From: G963665925 sp963678925
GTDB taxonomy: Bacteria > Bacillota > Clostridia > Peptostreptococcales > Acidaminobacteraceae
Direction: 5' to 3'
Assembly: GCA_963678925.1 (NCBI GenBank)
Contig: OY787533.1
Coordinates: 1,922,001-1,986,000, forward strand
Length of the DNA: 64,000 nucleotides
The notes under the pieces are model-generated. The model worked only from the letters and a program-made list of their open reading frames with translations. It was not told the origin of the DNA and ran no database searches. Positions 7,815 through 16,422 of this stretch are shown one piece after another. Numbering within the stretch: position 1 is the first letter of the stretch; the number at the start of each line of letters is the position of its first letter. The position numbers and the translations under genes were made by a program.

Positions 7815-8996
7815 TTAAGCCAGTGACTCAACAAATTTCTTGATGCGGCTGATGCCTTCGCGGATATCGTTGATATCTGCTGCGTAAGAAAGTCTTATGT
7901 AGTCATCCAGTCCGAAGGCGATGCCCGGAACAACGGCAAGCTTGTATGTATCAAGAAGCTGGTTGCAGATCTCAATGGAGAAGGAATCCGTATAGGCCAT
8001 TTTCTCTTTTATGACAGACATATCTGCGAAAAGATAGAAGGCACCGTCAGGCTGTACAAGCTCCACGCCTTCTATTTCACTGAAAAGACGGATGGCTTCG
8101 TCGCGGCGTGACTTGTATTCGTCAACCATATGCACCATATCATCCTGGCAGCCATTGAGTGCTTCAACAGAAGCCCACTGCGTGATAGTAGAAGGATGTG
8201 ACACAAGGTGACCCTGGATTGTTGAAATGGCCTTTGCAATTTCTTTTTTGCAGGCAGTGTAGCCCAGTCGCCAGCCAGTCATGGCAGCAGATTTTGAAAG
8301 TCCATTGATGATTACAGTCATATCCTTTGCTTCTTCAGACAGACTTGCAACGGATGTGAATGTATCAAGATAGCAAATGCGCTCGTAAATCTCATCGGCG
8401 ATAATGTAGATACCCTTTTCAACGCAGTAGGCCACAACAGGCTCCAGTTCTTCCTTGGTATAGACCGCACCAGAAGGATTCGATGGGTTTGTTATGAAGA
8501 TGATTTTTGTCTTGTCCGTAATGACAGATTTCAGATCATCAACTGTCAGTTTGAACTGATTGCTCTTTTGAGTCTCTACGAAGACCGGTGCGCCGCCACA
8601 GAGCTTCACCATTTCCGGATAACTTGTCCAGTATGGCTTGGGAATGAGGACTTCATCACCTGGATCCAGAAGGGCCATCAAGGTGTTTGTGATAGCGTGC
8701 TTTGCACCGTTTGAAACAACGATCTCGTCCACTGTATAAGTGACACCATTTTCGTTTTCCAACTTGTTGCAGATGGCTTCTCTAAGTTCAAGCAGGCCTG
8801 CGGCTGCATCGTACTTTGTCTTGTTTGCATGAACGGCTTCAATTGCTGCATTTTTTGCACCTTCTGGTGTCATAAAATCAGGCTCGCCGATGCTGAGGCT
8901 GATAATCTCATGACCTTCGCGGCGCAGCTGTGCAACCTTTGTGCTGATTCCAATGGTAACAGACGGGGAAATAGCGGATAATTTCTTGGATAGCAT
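7815..8996 (-). CDS. Class I aspartate-type aminotransferase
   Basis: A 393 aa PLP-dependent fold-type I aminotransferase of the AspC/PatA group. Visible motifs are the N-terminal LSIGEPDFMTP, the NPSNPSG motif, DEIYERI, the PLP lysine in NGLSKSAAMTGWRLGY and the C-terminal arginine region YIRLSYA. The likely reaction is aspartate plus 2-oxoglutarate to oxaloacetate plus glutamate, although related enzymes use aromatic amino acids or alanine. GCAAGGAGG precedes the start. It is transcribed convergently with serS and appears monocistronic. Confidence 0.88.
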   Translation of the reverse strand: MLSKKLSAISPSVTIGISTKVAQLRREGHEIISLSIGEPDFMTPEGAKNAAIEAVHANKTKYDAAAGLLELREAICNKLENENGVTYTVDEIVVSNGAKHAITNTLMALLDPGDEVLIPKPYWTSYPEMVKLCGGAPVFVETQKSNQFKLTVDDLKSVITDKTKIIFITNPSNPSGAVYTKEELEPVVAYCVEKGIYIIADEIYERICYLDTFTSVASLSEEAKDMTVIINGLSKSAAMTGWRLGYTACKKEIAKAISTIQGHLVSHPSTITQWASVEALNGCQDDMVHMVDEYKSRRDEAIRLFSEIEGVELVQPDGAFYLFADMSVIKEKMAYTDSFSIEICNQLLDTYKLAVVPGIAFGLDDYIRLSYAADINDIREGISRIKKFVESLA

Positions 8997-9078
8997 GTTT
9001 TTCCTCCTTGCTTTATCAATAAGTTTCTAACATATTAACATACTGTCACAATCGCTGCACTATATATAGGAAAAAATT

Positions 9079-9107
9079 TTGAATAGAATACATGAAAGTG
9101 ATAGAAT
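9079..9107 (+). promoter_or_regulatory. Sigma-A-type promoter
   Basis: TTGAAT (9079-9084) and TAGAAT (9102-9107) with a 17-base spacer lie 36 bases before the start codon at 9144. Confidence 0.5.
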
Positions 9108-9143
9108 GAATGTGTTGTAAAGTCATAATATACAGGTGAAAAT

Positions 9144-9362
9144 ATGGACTATTTTGAGACAGCAGTGCTCGTTGCAGTCGGACTTGTTACGCTTTCAGTT
9201 ATGGGGGCGGTTTTGTACGATATAGGAAAAGATGTCATGAAGGCTGCAAGGAAAGATAGTAAACGCGAACGTGCACAGGCTAAGCTGCCTGACAATGTTA
9301 TCCGGTTTTCCCGGGAAAAGCGGAAAAGAACACGTGCTATAGACAAGGAAGGGGTACGTTGA
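9144..9362 (+). CDS. Small single-pass membrane protein
   Basis: A 72 aa protein with one N-terminal membrane segment (about residues 5-28, AVLVAVGLVTLSVMGAVLY) and a strongly basic cytoplasmic tail (KAARKDSKRERAQ, SREKRKRTR). No family is recognised. Its stop codon is immediately followed by the start of the next membrane protein gene (TGA at 9360-9362, ATG at 9363), so the two are co-translated and may work together. Confidence 0.65.
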   Translation: MDYFETAVLVAVGLVTLSVMGAVLYDIGKDVMKAARKDSKRERAQAKLPDNVIRFSREKRKRTRAIDKEGVR

Positions 9363-9860
9363 ATGGGTAAGTTGTGCAGACAGTCTTTGAAGCATGAGAG
9401 ATTGAGCTTCTGGAAGATGGGGCTGTTACTGATTGCAATAATCATCGTTATGAACCTGGTAATGGGATGGGCAGTTCGATTTGGTCCGGTTGCGGGTAGT
9501 CTTGCGGCAATTGGAACATTATTGATAGGCACTGTCTTTTGCTTCAGGTTCATATACAGACATTTGGCGCAGTATGATTACAAGCTGATTGGCGAGGAAC
9601 TGATTTTGGAAAGAGCCCTCGGCAGAGCGAATCATGTTGTATATACGATTCATTTGGAACAGGTCAAGGCACTGGATGCATTTAATGAGTTCGAGAACGC
9701 ATCGAAGATCAAACGCCTGCATCGATTTGTTCTGAACGGGGACCCAAAGAAATGGTATGTCATTTCATTCGAGGATGAAGGCGATGTAAAGAATCTGGTC
9801 TTTGAGCCGGATGAAAAATTCCTTTCGGGTTTGAAGTCGAGTCTTAGCAAGGCGGTTTAG
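9363..9860 (+). CDS. Two-pass membrane protein with PH-like tail
   Basis: A 165 aa protein with a short basic N-terminus, two adjacent membrane segments (about residues 17-36 and 43-64) and a cytoplasmic C-terminal half of alternating strands (YDYKLIGEELILERALG, WYVISFEDEGD), similar in outline to bacterial PH-like domains. No catalytic motif is seen. Its stop (9858-9860) directly abuts the decarboxylase start at 9861. Function unknown. Confidence 0.65.
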   Translation: MGKLCRQSLKHERLSFWKMGLLLIAIIIVMNLVMGWAVRFGPVAGSLAAIGTLLIGTVFCFRFIYRHLAQYDYKLIGEELILERALGRANHVVYTIHLEQVKALDAFNEFENASKIKRLHRFVLNGDPKKWYVISFEDEGDVKNLVFEPDEKFLSGLKSSLSKAV

Positions 9861-11270
9861 ATGAAATTCACTTCAATACGTGCATCTGTGGAGGCCTATT
9901 ACGCGGAGCAGCCTGTATCGCTTCACGTGCCTGGACATAAAAACGGAAGAGGTCTAGAGCTTCCTTATTCGAATCTAGATGTGACAGAAATTCCGGGAAC
10001 AGATAATCTGCATCATCCAGAGGAAGCAATTCTCATGACGCAAAAGCGCGCGTCAGAAATTTTTTCTAGTAAAGCGACATATTTTCTCATAAACGGCACG
10101 ACTTGCGGGAATCAGGCAATGCTGCTCAGTGCGGCAAGGCCAGGCGAGTCGGTGCTCATTGCTCGAAATGCCCACAAATCGGTCCATACGGCTTGTATTA
10201 TTGGCGGTCTTGAGCCTGTGTATGTCCAGCCTGCTGTGCATGCGGACTATGGCATACCCATGGGGGTAAGACCGGAGGATATTGAAGTCAGCCTAAAGGC
10301 CAATCCGGCCATTAAAGCCGTCATGATCACAAGTCCCACCTATGAGGGGATCCATTCAGACATTGCAGGTATTGCCACCGTCGTGCATGCGCATGGCGCG
10401 GTTTTGCTGGTAGATGAAGCCCATGGTGCGCATGTTGCACTCAGTGGTGCCTTCGGAAAATCTGCCCTGCAATGCGGTGCAGATGCTGCCGTTCAGAGTA
10501 CGCACAAGTCCATGAATGCCTTAACGCAAGCGTCCATGCTTCATGTTGGAACGGACAGAATCGATCAGAACAGACTAGAAAAATGGCTGTCCATGCTGCA
10601 GTCCTCGAGTCCGTCCTATCCCCTGCTCATGTCTCTTGAAAGCACGCTTGACTATATGGGAGACCGGGGAAGAGCCATGGCAGAGACACTGGTTGATAAC
10701 CTGAAGGAAGTGCATGAGGCGCTGGCACAGATGAATATTCCTGTGCTGGGTGCCTTAGGGAAGGCCGAGCAGGACTTTCTTCATGACATATCCAAGCTGG
10801 TCATTTTTGTCGAAGATGCAGAAGCTGTGGAAGAGGCACTCAGACAAGAATACGGGATTCAAATCGAGTACGCGACGGCAGACAGTCTAGTCTGTGTCAC
10901 CTCCATATGGAATACGAAAGAGGATTTCACAAGACTTTTAGAAGGGCTAAGAGCGCTTGGTGTCAAGGCTCCAGAGAAAAGCTGTGGACTGACGAATTAT
11001 CCTGAAATTGAAGTCATACTGACCCCTGCTCAAGCATTTGACAGAAAAACTTGCCGGATACCCCTAAGTGAAAGTGCGGGACGTATATGTGCTGAGTATG
11101 TCATACCCTACCCGCCAGGCATTCCAATGTGTTCTCCAGGAGAACTGCTGACGGAGGAAATTGTGAGCGGTATTCTCAGATGGGCAGAGCATGGACATGC
11201 TGTGATTGGCACTTCTGATAAGACACTGAAGACCATTGAGGTCATTGACAATAGAGAATCGGAGGAATAA
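9861..11270 (+). CDS. Orn/Lys/Arg decarboxylase family protein (YaaO-like)
   Basis: A 469 aa PLP enzyme of the prokaryotic Orn/Lys/Arg decarboxylase family, which make polyamine precursors. Key motifs are LHVPGHKNGRG, FLINGTTCGNQAM, the VDEAHGAH aspartate and the PLP lysine in QSTHKSMNALTQ. The C-terminal domain has ESAGRICAEYVIPYPPGIP. The shorter length and the position next to darA-holB match Bacillus YaaO rather than the large acid-inducible enzymes. The substrate (Arg, Lys or Orn) cannot be read from sequence alone. Its last base overlaps the lepB start codon. Confidence 0.85.
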   Translation: MKFTSIRASVEAYYAEQPVSLHVPGHKNGRGLELPYSNLDVTEIPGTDNLHHPEEAILMTQKRASEIFSSKATYFLINGTTCGNQAMLLSAARPGESVLIARNAHKSVHTACIIGGLEPVYVQPAVHADYGIPMGVRPEDIEVSLKANPAIKAVMITSPTYEGIHSDIAGIATVVHAHGAVLLVDEAHGAHVALSGAFGKSALQCGADAAVQSTHKSMNALTQASMLHVGTDRIDQNRLEKWLSMLQSSSPSYPLLMSLESTLDYMGDRGRAMAETLVDNLKEVHEALAQMNIPVLGALGKAEQDFLHDISKLVIFVEDAEAVEEALRQEYGIQIEYATADSLVCVTSIWNTKEDFTRLLEGLRALGVKAPEKSCGLTNYPEIEVILTPAQAFDRKTCRIPLSESAGRICAEYVIPYPPGIPMCSPGELLTEEIVSGILRWAEHGHAVIGTSDKTLKTIEVIDNRESEE

Positions 11271-11821
11271 TGAAAAAGGAAATTATTGAATGGCTCAAAG
11301 CCATAGGTTTCGCGCTGATTATCTTTTTTGCGCTGAATATTTTCATATCGACTACCACCGTTTACAATACGTCCATGTATCCGACCCTCATTGAAGGCGA
11401 CCGCCTGGTTCTGCTTCGAACGCAGGATGTGGAGCGCGGTGATATCGTATCCTTTGAATCGGATATGACCCTGACAAAGAAAGACATCGAGTCCCTGAAT
11501 TTTATTCAGCGTCTCATCGTCAATGAAAACACCAAAAAGAATCTGATTAAGCGTGTCATTGCAGGTCCTGGAGACACGATTGAAATTCAGAGCGGTGTGG
11601 TATTTGTCAACGATGAGATTATAGATGAACCCTATATTCATACAGTGACAAATCATGATGTAGAGAAAATAACCATTCCTGAGAACATGTACTTCATGAT
11701 GGGCGACAACCGTTACGTGAGTTTGGATTCAAGACAGCTCGGACCTATTGAGAGTGACCGGATCATCGGAAAATCTGTCGTGCGGTTTTTCCCGATTGGG
11801 AGAATGGGCACGGTCGATTAA
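11270..11821 (+). CDS. lepB: Signal peptidase I
   Basis: A 183 aa type I signal peptidase that cleaves secretory signal peptides at the outer face of the membrane. One N-terminal membrane anchor (residues 9-30) is followed by the catalytic serine in NTSMYPTL (Ser35), the general-base lysine in IKRVIAGPGD (Lys94) and box E, MGDNRYVSLDSRQLGPI. The ATG overlaps the previous stop (TAATG), indicating coupled translation. In Bacillus the corresponding spot near yaaO-yaaQ holds tmk; here it is occupied by lepB. Confidence 0.93.
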   Translation: MKKEIIEWLKAIGFALIIFFALNIFISTTTVYNTSMYPTLIEGDRLVLLRTQDVERGDIVSFESDMTLTKKDIESLNFIQRLIVNENTKKNLIKRVIAGPGDTIEIQSGVVFVNDEIIDEPYIHTVTNHDVEKITIPENMYFMMGDNRYVSLDSRQLGPIESDRIIGKSVVRFFPIGRMGTVD

Positions 11822-11877
11822 GCTTAGGCAAACCGAAATGTTTTGGTGTGGTATAATAGACCCATGGAGTGATGAGA

Positions 11878-12204
11878 ATGAAACTTGTAATAGCAATTGT
11901 TCATGATGAAGATGCAGCTCAGCTTATAGAAAAGCTAAATGAGAATCATTTCAGAGTCACAAAATTGGCTTCAACAGGCGGTTTTTTGAAAGCGGGCAAC
12001 ACGACGCTGTTGATTGGCGTTGAGGAAATCAAGGTCGATAAGGTCCTTGAAATCATAAAGTCAGTCTGCAAGACGCGCCAGGAAATTACACCTGCCAGCA
12101 CACTCATTGGCGGAGCGGGCGGTTATATGTCCATGCCGCTTGAAGTCACCGTTGGCGGTGCTACTGTTTTTGTAATTGACGTCGAAAAATATATGAAGGT
12201 TTAA
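11878..12204 (+). CDS. darA: Cyclic-di-AMP receptor DarA (PII-like)
   Basis: A 108 aa PII-like protein of the DarA/PstA/YaaQ family, which binds c-di-AMP as a trimer. The fold begins MKLVIAIVHDEDA, has the T-loop region TRQEITPASTL, and shows the glycine-rich FRVTKLASTGGFLKAGNTTLLIG-type segment of the family. ATG 11878 was preferred to GTG 11869 and ATG 11872 because GGAG at 11866-11869 is then eight bases away. An extended -10 (TGGTATAAT) lies about 20 bases upstream. holB follows one base after the stop. Confidence 0.9.
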   Translation: MKLVIAIVHDEDAAQLIEKLNENHFRVTKLASTGGFLKAGNTTLLIGVEEIKVDKVLEIIKSVCKTRQEITPASTLIGGAGGYMSMPLEVTVGGATVFVIDVEKYMKV

Positions 12205-12205
12205 A

Positions 12206-13189
12206 ATGTATTTTGATACTATCATAGGGCATGAAGTCCTAAAGGAAAGAATTCGTAAATCCCTCAGGTCTGGAAAGCTTGCACATGCCTACATTTTTGA
12301 AGGTGTGCGCGGTGTGGGAAAATCAATGACAGCTGAAGCACTTGCGGCAGCCCTTCTTTGTGATACGCAGGAAGATCAGGCGTGTGGAATGTGTCCCTCG
12401 TGTCTGAAAATGGCTACGTCAAACCATCCGGACTATGAGATTATCGTTCCAGACGGAGCGAGTATAAAGAACAAGCAAATTGAACTTTTCCAAGAGTTCA
12501 TACAACTCAAGCCTTTTACTGGAGAACGTAAAATCGCTGTCATCAAGGATGCGCATACAATGACCCTGAGTGCTCAGAACAGAATTCTTAAGATTCTGGA
12601 AGAGCCACCAAAGTACGCAGTCATCATATTTATAACCGATCAGGTGTCAGGAATGCTGCCTACGATAATGTCGCGGTGTCAAAGCGTTTCTTTTCAGAGA
12701 ATACAGCGTCCTAAAATACGCGCGTATCTCACTGAAGGTCAAGGTGTATCAGAGGAGCAGGCGGAAGTGTTTGCAGCTTTTGCAGATGGTTCCATAGGCC
12801 GTGCCAAGGAATGTTCTCAGGATGAAGCATTCATTCAGCTGAGACAAGATGTGACCCAGTTTTCAGAAAACCTTATTATGCGTAAGACCGCTAAGAATTT
12901 CGAGTGGGCTTCGGAACTTGAAAATCAGAAAGAGAAACTGGATACGGTTTTCGATTTAATGAAACTGTGGTTTAGAGATATAATGCTTATAAAAAATGGT
13001 GCAGAAGAAGCGCTGCTCTTTAATGCAGATCAGGTGGAGAGACTTACCAAGGCCTCTTACCGGTTGAAATCAGGTCAGATTATTACAGTTATTGAAAGAA
13101 TAGAACATGCTAGAGGGCAGCTGGCATCACATGTCAATGTTGGACTGCTGCTCGAAACATTAATTCTCGATATCCAGGAGGGTATGTAA
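12206..13189 (+). CDS. holB: DNA polymerase III subunit delta'
   Basis: A 327 aa AAA+ clamp-loader subunit. The N-terminus has a P-loop (GVRGVGKSMTAE), a zinc module (CGMCPSC with an upstream Cys), and the sensor region RILKILEEPPKYA; the SRC motif (MSRCQSV) follows. The C-terminal half is helical, as expected for the collar domain. It is embedded between darA and ricT with one base and zero bases of spacing, the same order as in Bacillus. Confidence 0.9.
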   Translation: MYFDTIIGHEVLKERIRKSLRSGKLAHAYIFEGVRGVGKSMTAEALAAALLCDTQEDQACGMCPSCLKMATSNHPDYEIIVPDGASIKNKQIELFQEFIQLKPFTGERKIAVIKDAHTMTLSAQNRILKILEEPPKYAVIIFITDQVSGMLPTIMSRCQSVSFQRIQRPKIRAYLTEGQGVSEEQAEVFAAFADGSIGRAKECSQDEAFIQLRQDVTQFSENLIMRKTAKNFEWASELENQKEKLDTVFDLMKLWFRDIMLIKNGAEEALLFNADQVERLTKASYRLKSGQIITVIERIEHARGQLASHVNVGLLLETLILDIQEGM

Positions 13190-14425
13190 ATGGTGACAGT
13201 TGTAGGCGTTCGGTTTAAAAGAGCCGGCAAGGTCTATTATTTTGATCCTGATGTCCATGAAATAGAAAAGGGACAATCGGCGATCGTAGAGACGGCAAGG
13301 GGCATCGAATACGGTGATGTCGTAGTTGGGCCTAAACAGGTCAAAGACGATGAGATCGTATCGCCGCTTAAAAAGGTTATGCGCGTCGCGACAGATGAAG
13401 ACAGGGAAATACACCTTGAAAACAAGAAGCGCGCGGAAGAGGCACTTGAAATTTGTCAGGAAAAAGTGATGAAGCATGAGCTTGAAATGAAGCTCATTGA
13501 TGTGGAATATACATTCGACAACAACAAAGTCATTTTCTATTTTACAGCAGATGGCCGTGTCGACTTCAGAGAGCTTGTAAAGGATCTGGCTTCTGTTTTC
13601 AGAACACGTATTGAACTTAGACAGATTGGTGTACGTGACGAAGCCAAAATGCTTAACGGAATTGGACCTTGTGGTGTGGGTCTTTGCTGTGCAAACTGGT
13701 TGGGTGATTTTGCGCCGGTTTCAATCAAAATGGCAAAGGATCAGAACCTGTCCCTTAATCCGACGAAAATTTCCGGTATTTGTGGCAGACTGATGTGTTG
13801 CCTGAGATATGAACATGAGAATTATGTGCATATTCGCAAGGAACTGCCTAGAAAGAACGATCGTGTCATGACGCCTGAAGGTCTTGCGGTTGTCATTGAA
13901 CCGGTCATTTTGAAGGAGTCGGTCAAGGTTCGACTGATTCTCAACGAAAACGAGAATGAGCTGGGTGAAGACATCCTCTTCTTCAAGAAAGACGAAATCA
14001 AACCGCCGCACGCTTGTTCAAAAGGTGAAAACTGCAGCAAGAAGAACAAGGAAGAGGCTGTAAACGATGCAGACTATACGGAGTCTGAGCTTGCAGCTGA
14101 AATCGATCCGAACTCAGAGGATGCACGTGCTCTTGAAGCCATGCTCAAGGATGATGAGAAAAACGGTATAGGCGACAAGAATGACAGGTCCAGAAAGAAA
14201 CCAACAAGGAAACCGAGAAATGACAGGCCGCGGTATCCTAAAAACAAGAAGCCAAGAGACCCTCGCGACTCAAAGGACAACAGGGACTCAAAAGATAACA
14301 GAGATTCAAAAGAAAAGCGTGACTCAAGAGATGGGCGCGATAACAAGGGCGACAAGAAGCCACGATATAAAGGCAAGAAGTTTGACAAGCAGCGTCAGAA
14401 GCCTGACAAGTCTAACGACGCATAA
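13190..14425 (+). CDS. ricT: PSP1-domain protein RicT (YaaT)
   Basis: RicT belongs to the RicA-RicF-RicT complex that, in Bacillus, carries iron-sulfur clusters and affects mRNA maturation and Spo0A phosphorylation. The PSP1 domain holds the cysteine-rich core NGIGPCGVGLCC, GICGRLMCCLRYEHENY (about residues 160-210). The C-terminal about 100 residues are an unusual, highly charged, low-complexity tail made of RDSKDN-like repeats (residues 359-385) and Lys/Arg blocks, not seen in the Bacillus protein. The start immediately follows the holB stop. Confidence 0.9.
   Translation: MVTVVGVRFKRAGKVYYFDPDVHEIEKGQSAIVETARGIEYGDVVVGPKQVKDDEIVSPLKKVMRVATDEDREIHLENKKRAEEALEICQEKVMKHELEMKLIDVEYTFDNNKVIFYFTADGRVDFRELVKDLASVFRTRIELRQIGVRDEAKMLNGIGPCGVGLCCANWLGDFAPVSIKMAKDQNLSLNPTKISGICGRLMCCLRYEHENYVHIRKELPRKNDRVMTPEGLAVVIEPVILKESVKVRLILNENENELGEDILFFKKDEIKPPHACSKGENCSKKNKEEAVNDADYTESELAAEIDPNSEDARALEAMLKDDEKNGIGDKNDRSRKKPTRKPRNDRPRYPKNKKPRDPRDSKDNRDSKDNRDSKEKRDSRDGRDNKGDKKPRYKGKKFDKQRQKPDKSNDA
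14264..14344 (+). repeat. Low-complexity RDSKDN-type coding repeat in ricT
   Basis: Five imperfect copies of an 18-base or shorter unit encoding RDSKDN, RDSKDN, RDSKEK, RDSRDG, RDN lie in the ricT 3' part. The encoded tail is disordered and basic/acidic mixed, plausibly RNA-interacting. Copy number could vary by slippage. Confidence 0.7.
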
Positions 14426-14502
14426 GCATTGAAACAAGCTCGTACATCAGAAGGTGTTTTTCATCGATGACTGTGCGAGCTTCTTAATTGGGAGGAAGAG
14501 GC

Positions 14503-15273
14503 GTGAATAAGTATGTTAAGCCGCATGAGCGCGTAGATGATCTGCAGATAGACGGTCTTAAAATCATTCAGAATCCATCGGGGTTCTGCTTTGGAATCGA
14601 TGCGGTTCTTATTAGTAATTTTGCACGCGTCAGGAAAGGCAGCAAGGTTGTCGACCTGGGTACCGGGACGGGAATCATTCCCCTGCTGGTCAGTGCAAAA
14701 TCAGCGAATTCAAAGATTGTAGCATTTGAAATCCAGTCAGATGTTGCGGATATGGCGCGCAGGTCAGTTCAGCTGAATGGTCTTGAGGACCGTATTGAAA
14801 TCATTGAGGACAATCTTAAGAACGTACTGGAGCACCTGGGAAAGCATTCTATGGATGTGGTCATCTCGAACCCGCCCTATATGGCGAGTGGTGTGGGCGA
14901 GGTCAATCCTTCGGACTACAAGGCCATAAGCCGTCATGAAATCCACTGCGATCTTGAAGATGTCGTATCTGCTGCAAGCAGCCTGCTTAGAGGGAGTGGT
15001 CACTTTTTCATGGTCCACAGGCCCAATCGTCTGGTAGATATATTTGTCCTGTGCAGAAAGTATGGCCTTGAACCCAAACGCGTGCGCTTTGTGCATCCAT
15101 TTGAAGGCAAGCAGCCAAATATTGTCCTAGTTCATGCCACGAAAGGCGGAAGGCCTGACCTCAAGGTGCTCGAACCGCTCATTGTCCGCAATGCGGATAT
15201 GACTTATACTGAGGAAATATTTGAAATTTACCGGAGCACCAATATCACCAGTTTTGAAAGGCAGGAAGGCTAA
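14503..15273 (+). CDS. tRNA1(Val) adenine-N6 methyltransferase family (TrmN6/YabB)
   Basis: A 256 aa class I SAM-dependent methyltransferase. It has the SAM-binding VDLGTGTGIIPLL motif and the N6-adenine catalytic motif NPPY (VVISNPPYMASG). The upstream FCFGIDAVLISNF is typical of the TrmN6/YabB group, which modifies A37 of tRNA-Val in E. coli. GTG 14503 was chosen since GGAGG at 14491-14495 is seven bases upstream; TTG 14488 is an in-frame alternative without a site. The rsmI start overlaps its stop by one base. Confidence 0.87.
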   Translation: MNKYVKPHERVDDLQIDGLKIIQNPSGFCFGIDAVLISNFARVRKGSKVVDLGTGTGIIPLLVSAKSANSKIVAFEIQSDVADMARRSVQLNGLEDRIEIIEDNLKNVLEHLGKHSMDVVISNPPYMASGVGEVNPSDYKAISRHEIHCDLEDVVSAASSLLRGSGHFFMVHRPNRLVDIFVLCRKYGLEPKRVRFVHPFEGKQPNIVLVHATKGGRPDLKVLEPLIVRNADMTYTEEIFEIYRSTNITSFERQEG

Positions 15274-16118
15274 TGGATAACAGGGGAATCTTATATATAT
15301 GCCCGACACCCATCGGGAATCTGGATGACATCACCTACCGCGTGCTTAAAACGCTGAAAGAGGTTGACCTCATTGCAGCTGAAGATACACGTCATACCAA
15401 GAAGCTTCTCAATCACTTTGAAATCCATACACCGCTGTTCAGCTATCATGAGCACAATAAGGCCAAAGCGGGACCTGTGCTCATTGAACGCATGCTTGAG
15501 GGCAAGAGCATTGCCATTGTAACGGATGCGGGCACACCTGGTATCTCTGACCCGGGTGAGGACCTGATCAAGCTTGCCATCGACAGCGACTTGAATGTTG
15601 TGAGTCAGCCTGGTGCCACGGCTTTTGTCACAGCCCTGGTCGCATCAGGAATTCCAACGGGCAAGTTCGTCTTTGAAGGCTTCCTCGACCGTCATAAGAA
15701 ACGCCGTAAGGAGGCCCTGGAGGCTCTGCAGTACGAGACTAGAACACTGATCTTTTACGAGGCTCCCCATCGACTACTTCAGACGCTTGAGAGCATACAG
15801 GATGTCTTAGGTGATCGACGCATGACTGCAGCTAGAGAGCTGACCAAGAGGTATGAGACATTTACGCGCGGAAGAATTTCGCAAGTGATTGCCCATTTTG
15901 AAGAAAACGCACCGCGTGGGGAGTTTGTTCTTATTGTCGAAGGTGCTGATCCAGATGCCGTTCAGGTGAGTACAGACCCGAATATGGAGCTTTCCATAGA
16001 AGACCATCTGCGTGTGCTCATCGATACAGGCATGCGCAAGAAAGAAGCCGCTGCGGAGGTGGCCCTTGCCCGTGGGCTCAATAAGCGCGATGTCTATAAG
16101 CTTACAATAGATTTATAG
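15273..16118 (+). CDS. rsmI: 16S rRNA C1402 2'-O-ribose methyltransferase RsmI
   Basis: A 281 aa member of the tetrapyrrole-methylase-fold family. The family signatures YICPTPIGNLDDIT, AAEDTRHTKKLLNH, VTDAGTPGISDPG and a helical C-terminal domain (KKEAAAEVALARGLNKRDVY) are present. It methylates the ribose of C1402 in the decoding centre. ATG overlaps the trmN6 stop (TAATG), so the pair is translationally coupled, the same arrangement as in Bacillus. Confidence 0.94.
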   Translation: MDNRGILYICPTPIGNLDDITYRVLKTLKEVDLIAAEDTRHTKKLLNHFEIHTPLFSYHEHNKAKAGPVLIERMLEGKSIAIVTDAGTPGISDPGEDLIKLAIDSDLNVVSQPGATAFVTALVASGIPTGKFVFEGFLDRHKKRRKEALEALQYETRTLIFYEAPHRLLQTLESIQDVLGDRRMTAARELTKRYETFTRGRISQVIAHFEENAPRGEFVLIVEGADPDAVQVSTDPNMELSIEDHLRVLIDTGMRKKEAAAEVALARGLNKRDVYKLTIDL

Positions 16119-16190
16119 CAAGGATTGTGGTAGGATTATATTGGACAGGTGGTCCTTAGGGCACTGCCTATGATGTAATCGGAGGACAAC

Positions 16191-16292
16191 ATGAAAGCTC
16201 AGCTCGCATATTCTACAATTTTATCGTCGCTGCCGGCTTCTTTTCTTGCAAAAACTGGAAATCATACTGCAAACGGGAAGGTGCGACAATAA
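16191..16292 (+). CDS. Possible 33-residue small protein
   Basis: A short frame (MKAQLAYSTILSSLPASFLA...) starts six bases after GGAGGA at 16181-16186, an excellent ribosome binding site. It lies in a 304-base gap between rsmI and the MFS gene and is followed by a terminator at 16337-16364. The first half is moderately hydrophobic. No family is recognised; it could be a genuine small membrane peptide or a leader peptide. Confidence 0.35.
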   Translation: MKAQLAYSTILSSLPASFLAKTGNHTANGKVRQ

Positions 16293-16336
16293 AATACTAA
16301 ATCATGCTAGCGAATACAATTTCTGTCAATTATTGA

Positions 16337-16364
16337 ACCGAGCTGTATTGCTCGGTTTTTTTGT
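16337..16364 (+). terminator. Rho-independent terminator before the MFS gene
   Basis: AACCGAGC pairs with GCTCGGTT around TGTATT and is followed by seven T. It ends the rsmI/small-ORF transcript about 60 bases before the MFS start. Confidence 0.75.
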
Positions 16365-16422
16365 GCGCACAAACAGGGGGCGGGAAAGATGACAGAGCGT
16401 GTATGGATGAAAGGAGCTCACC

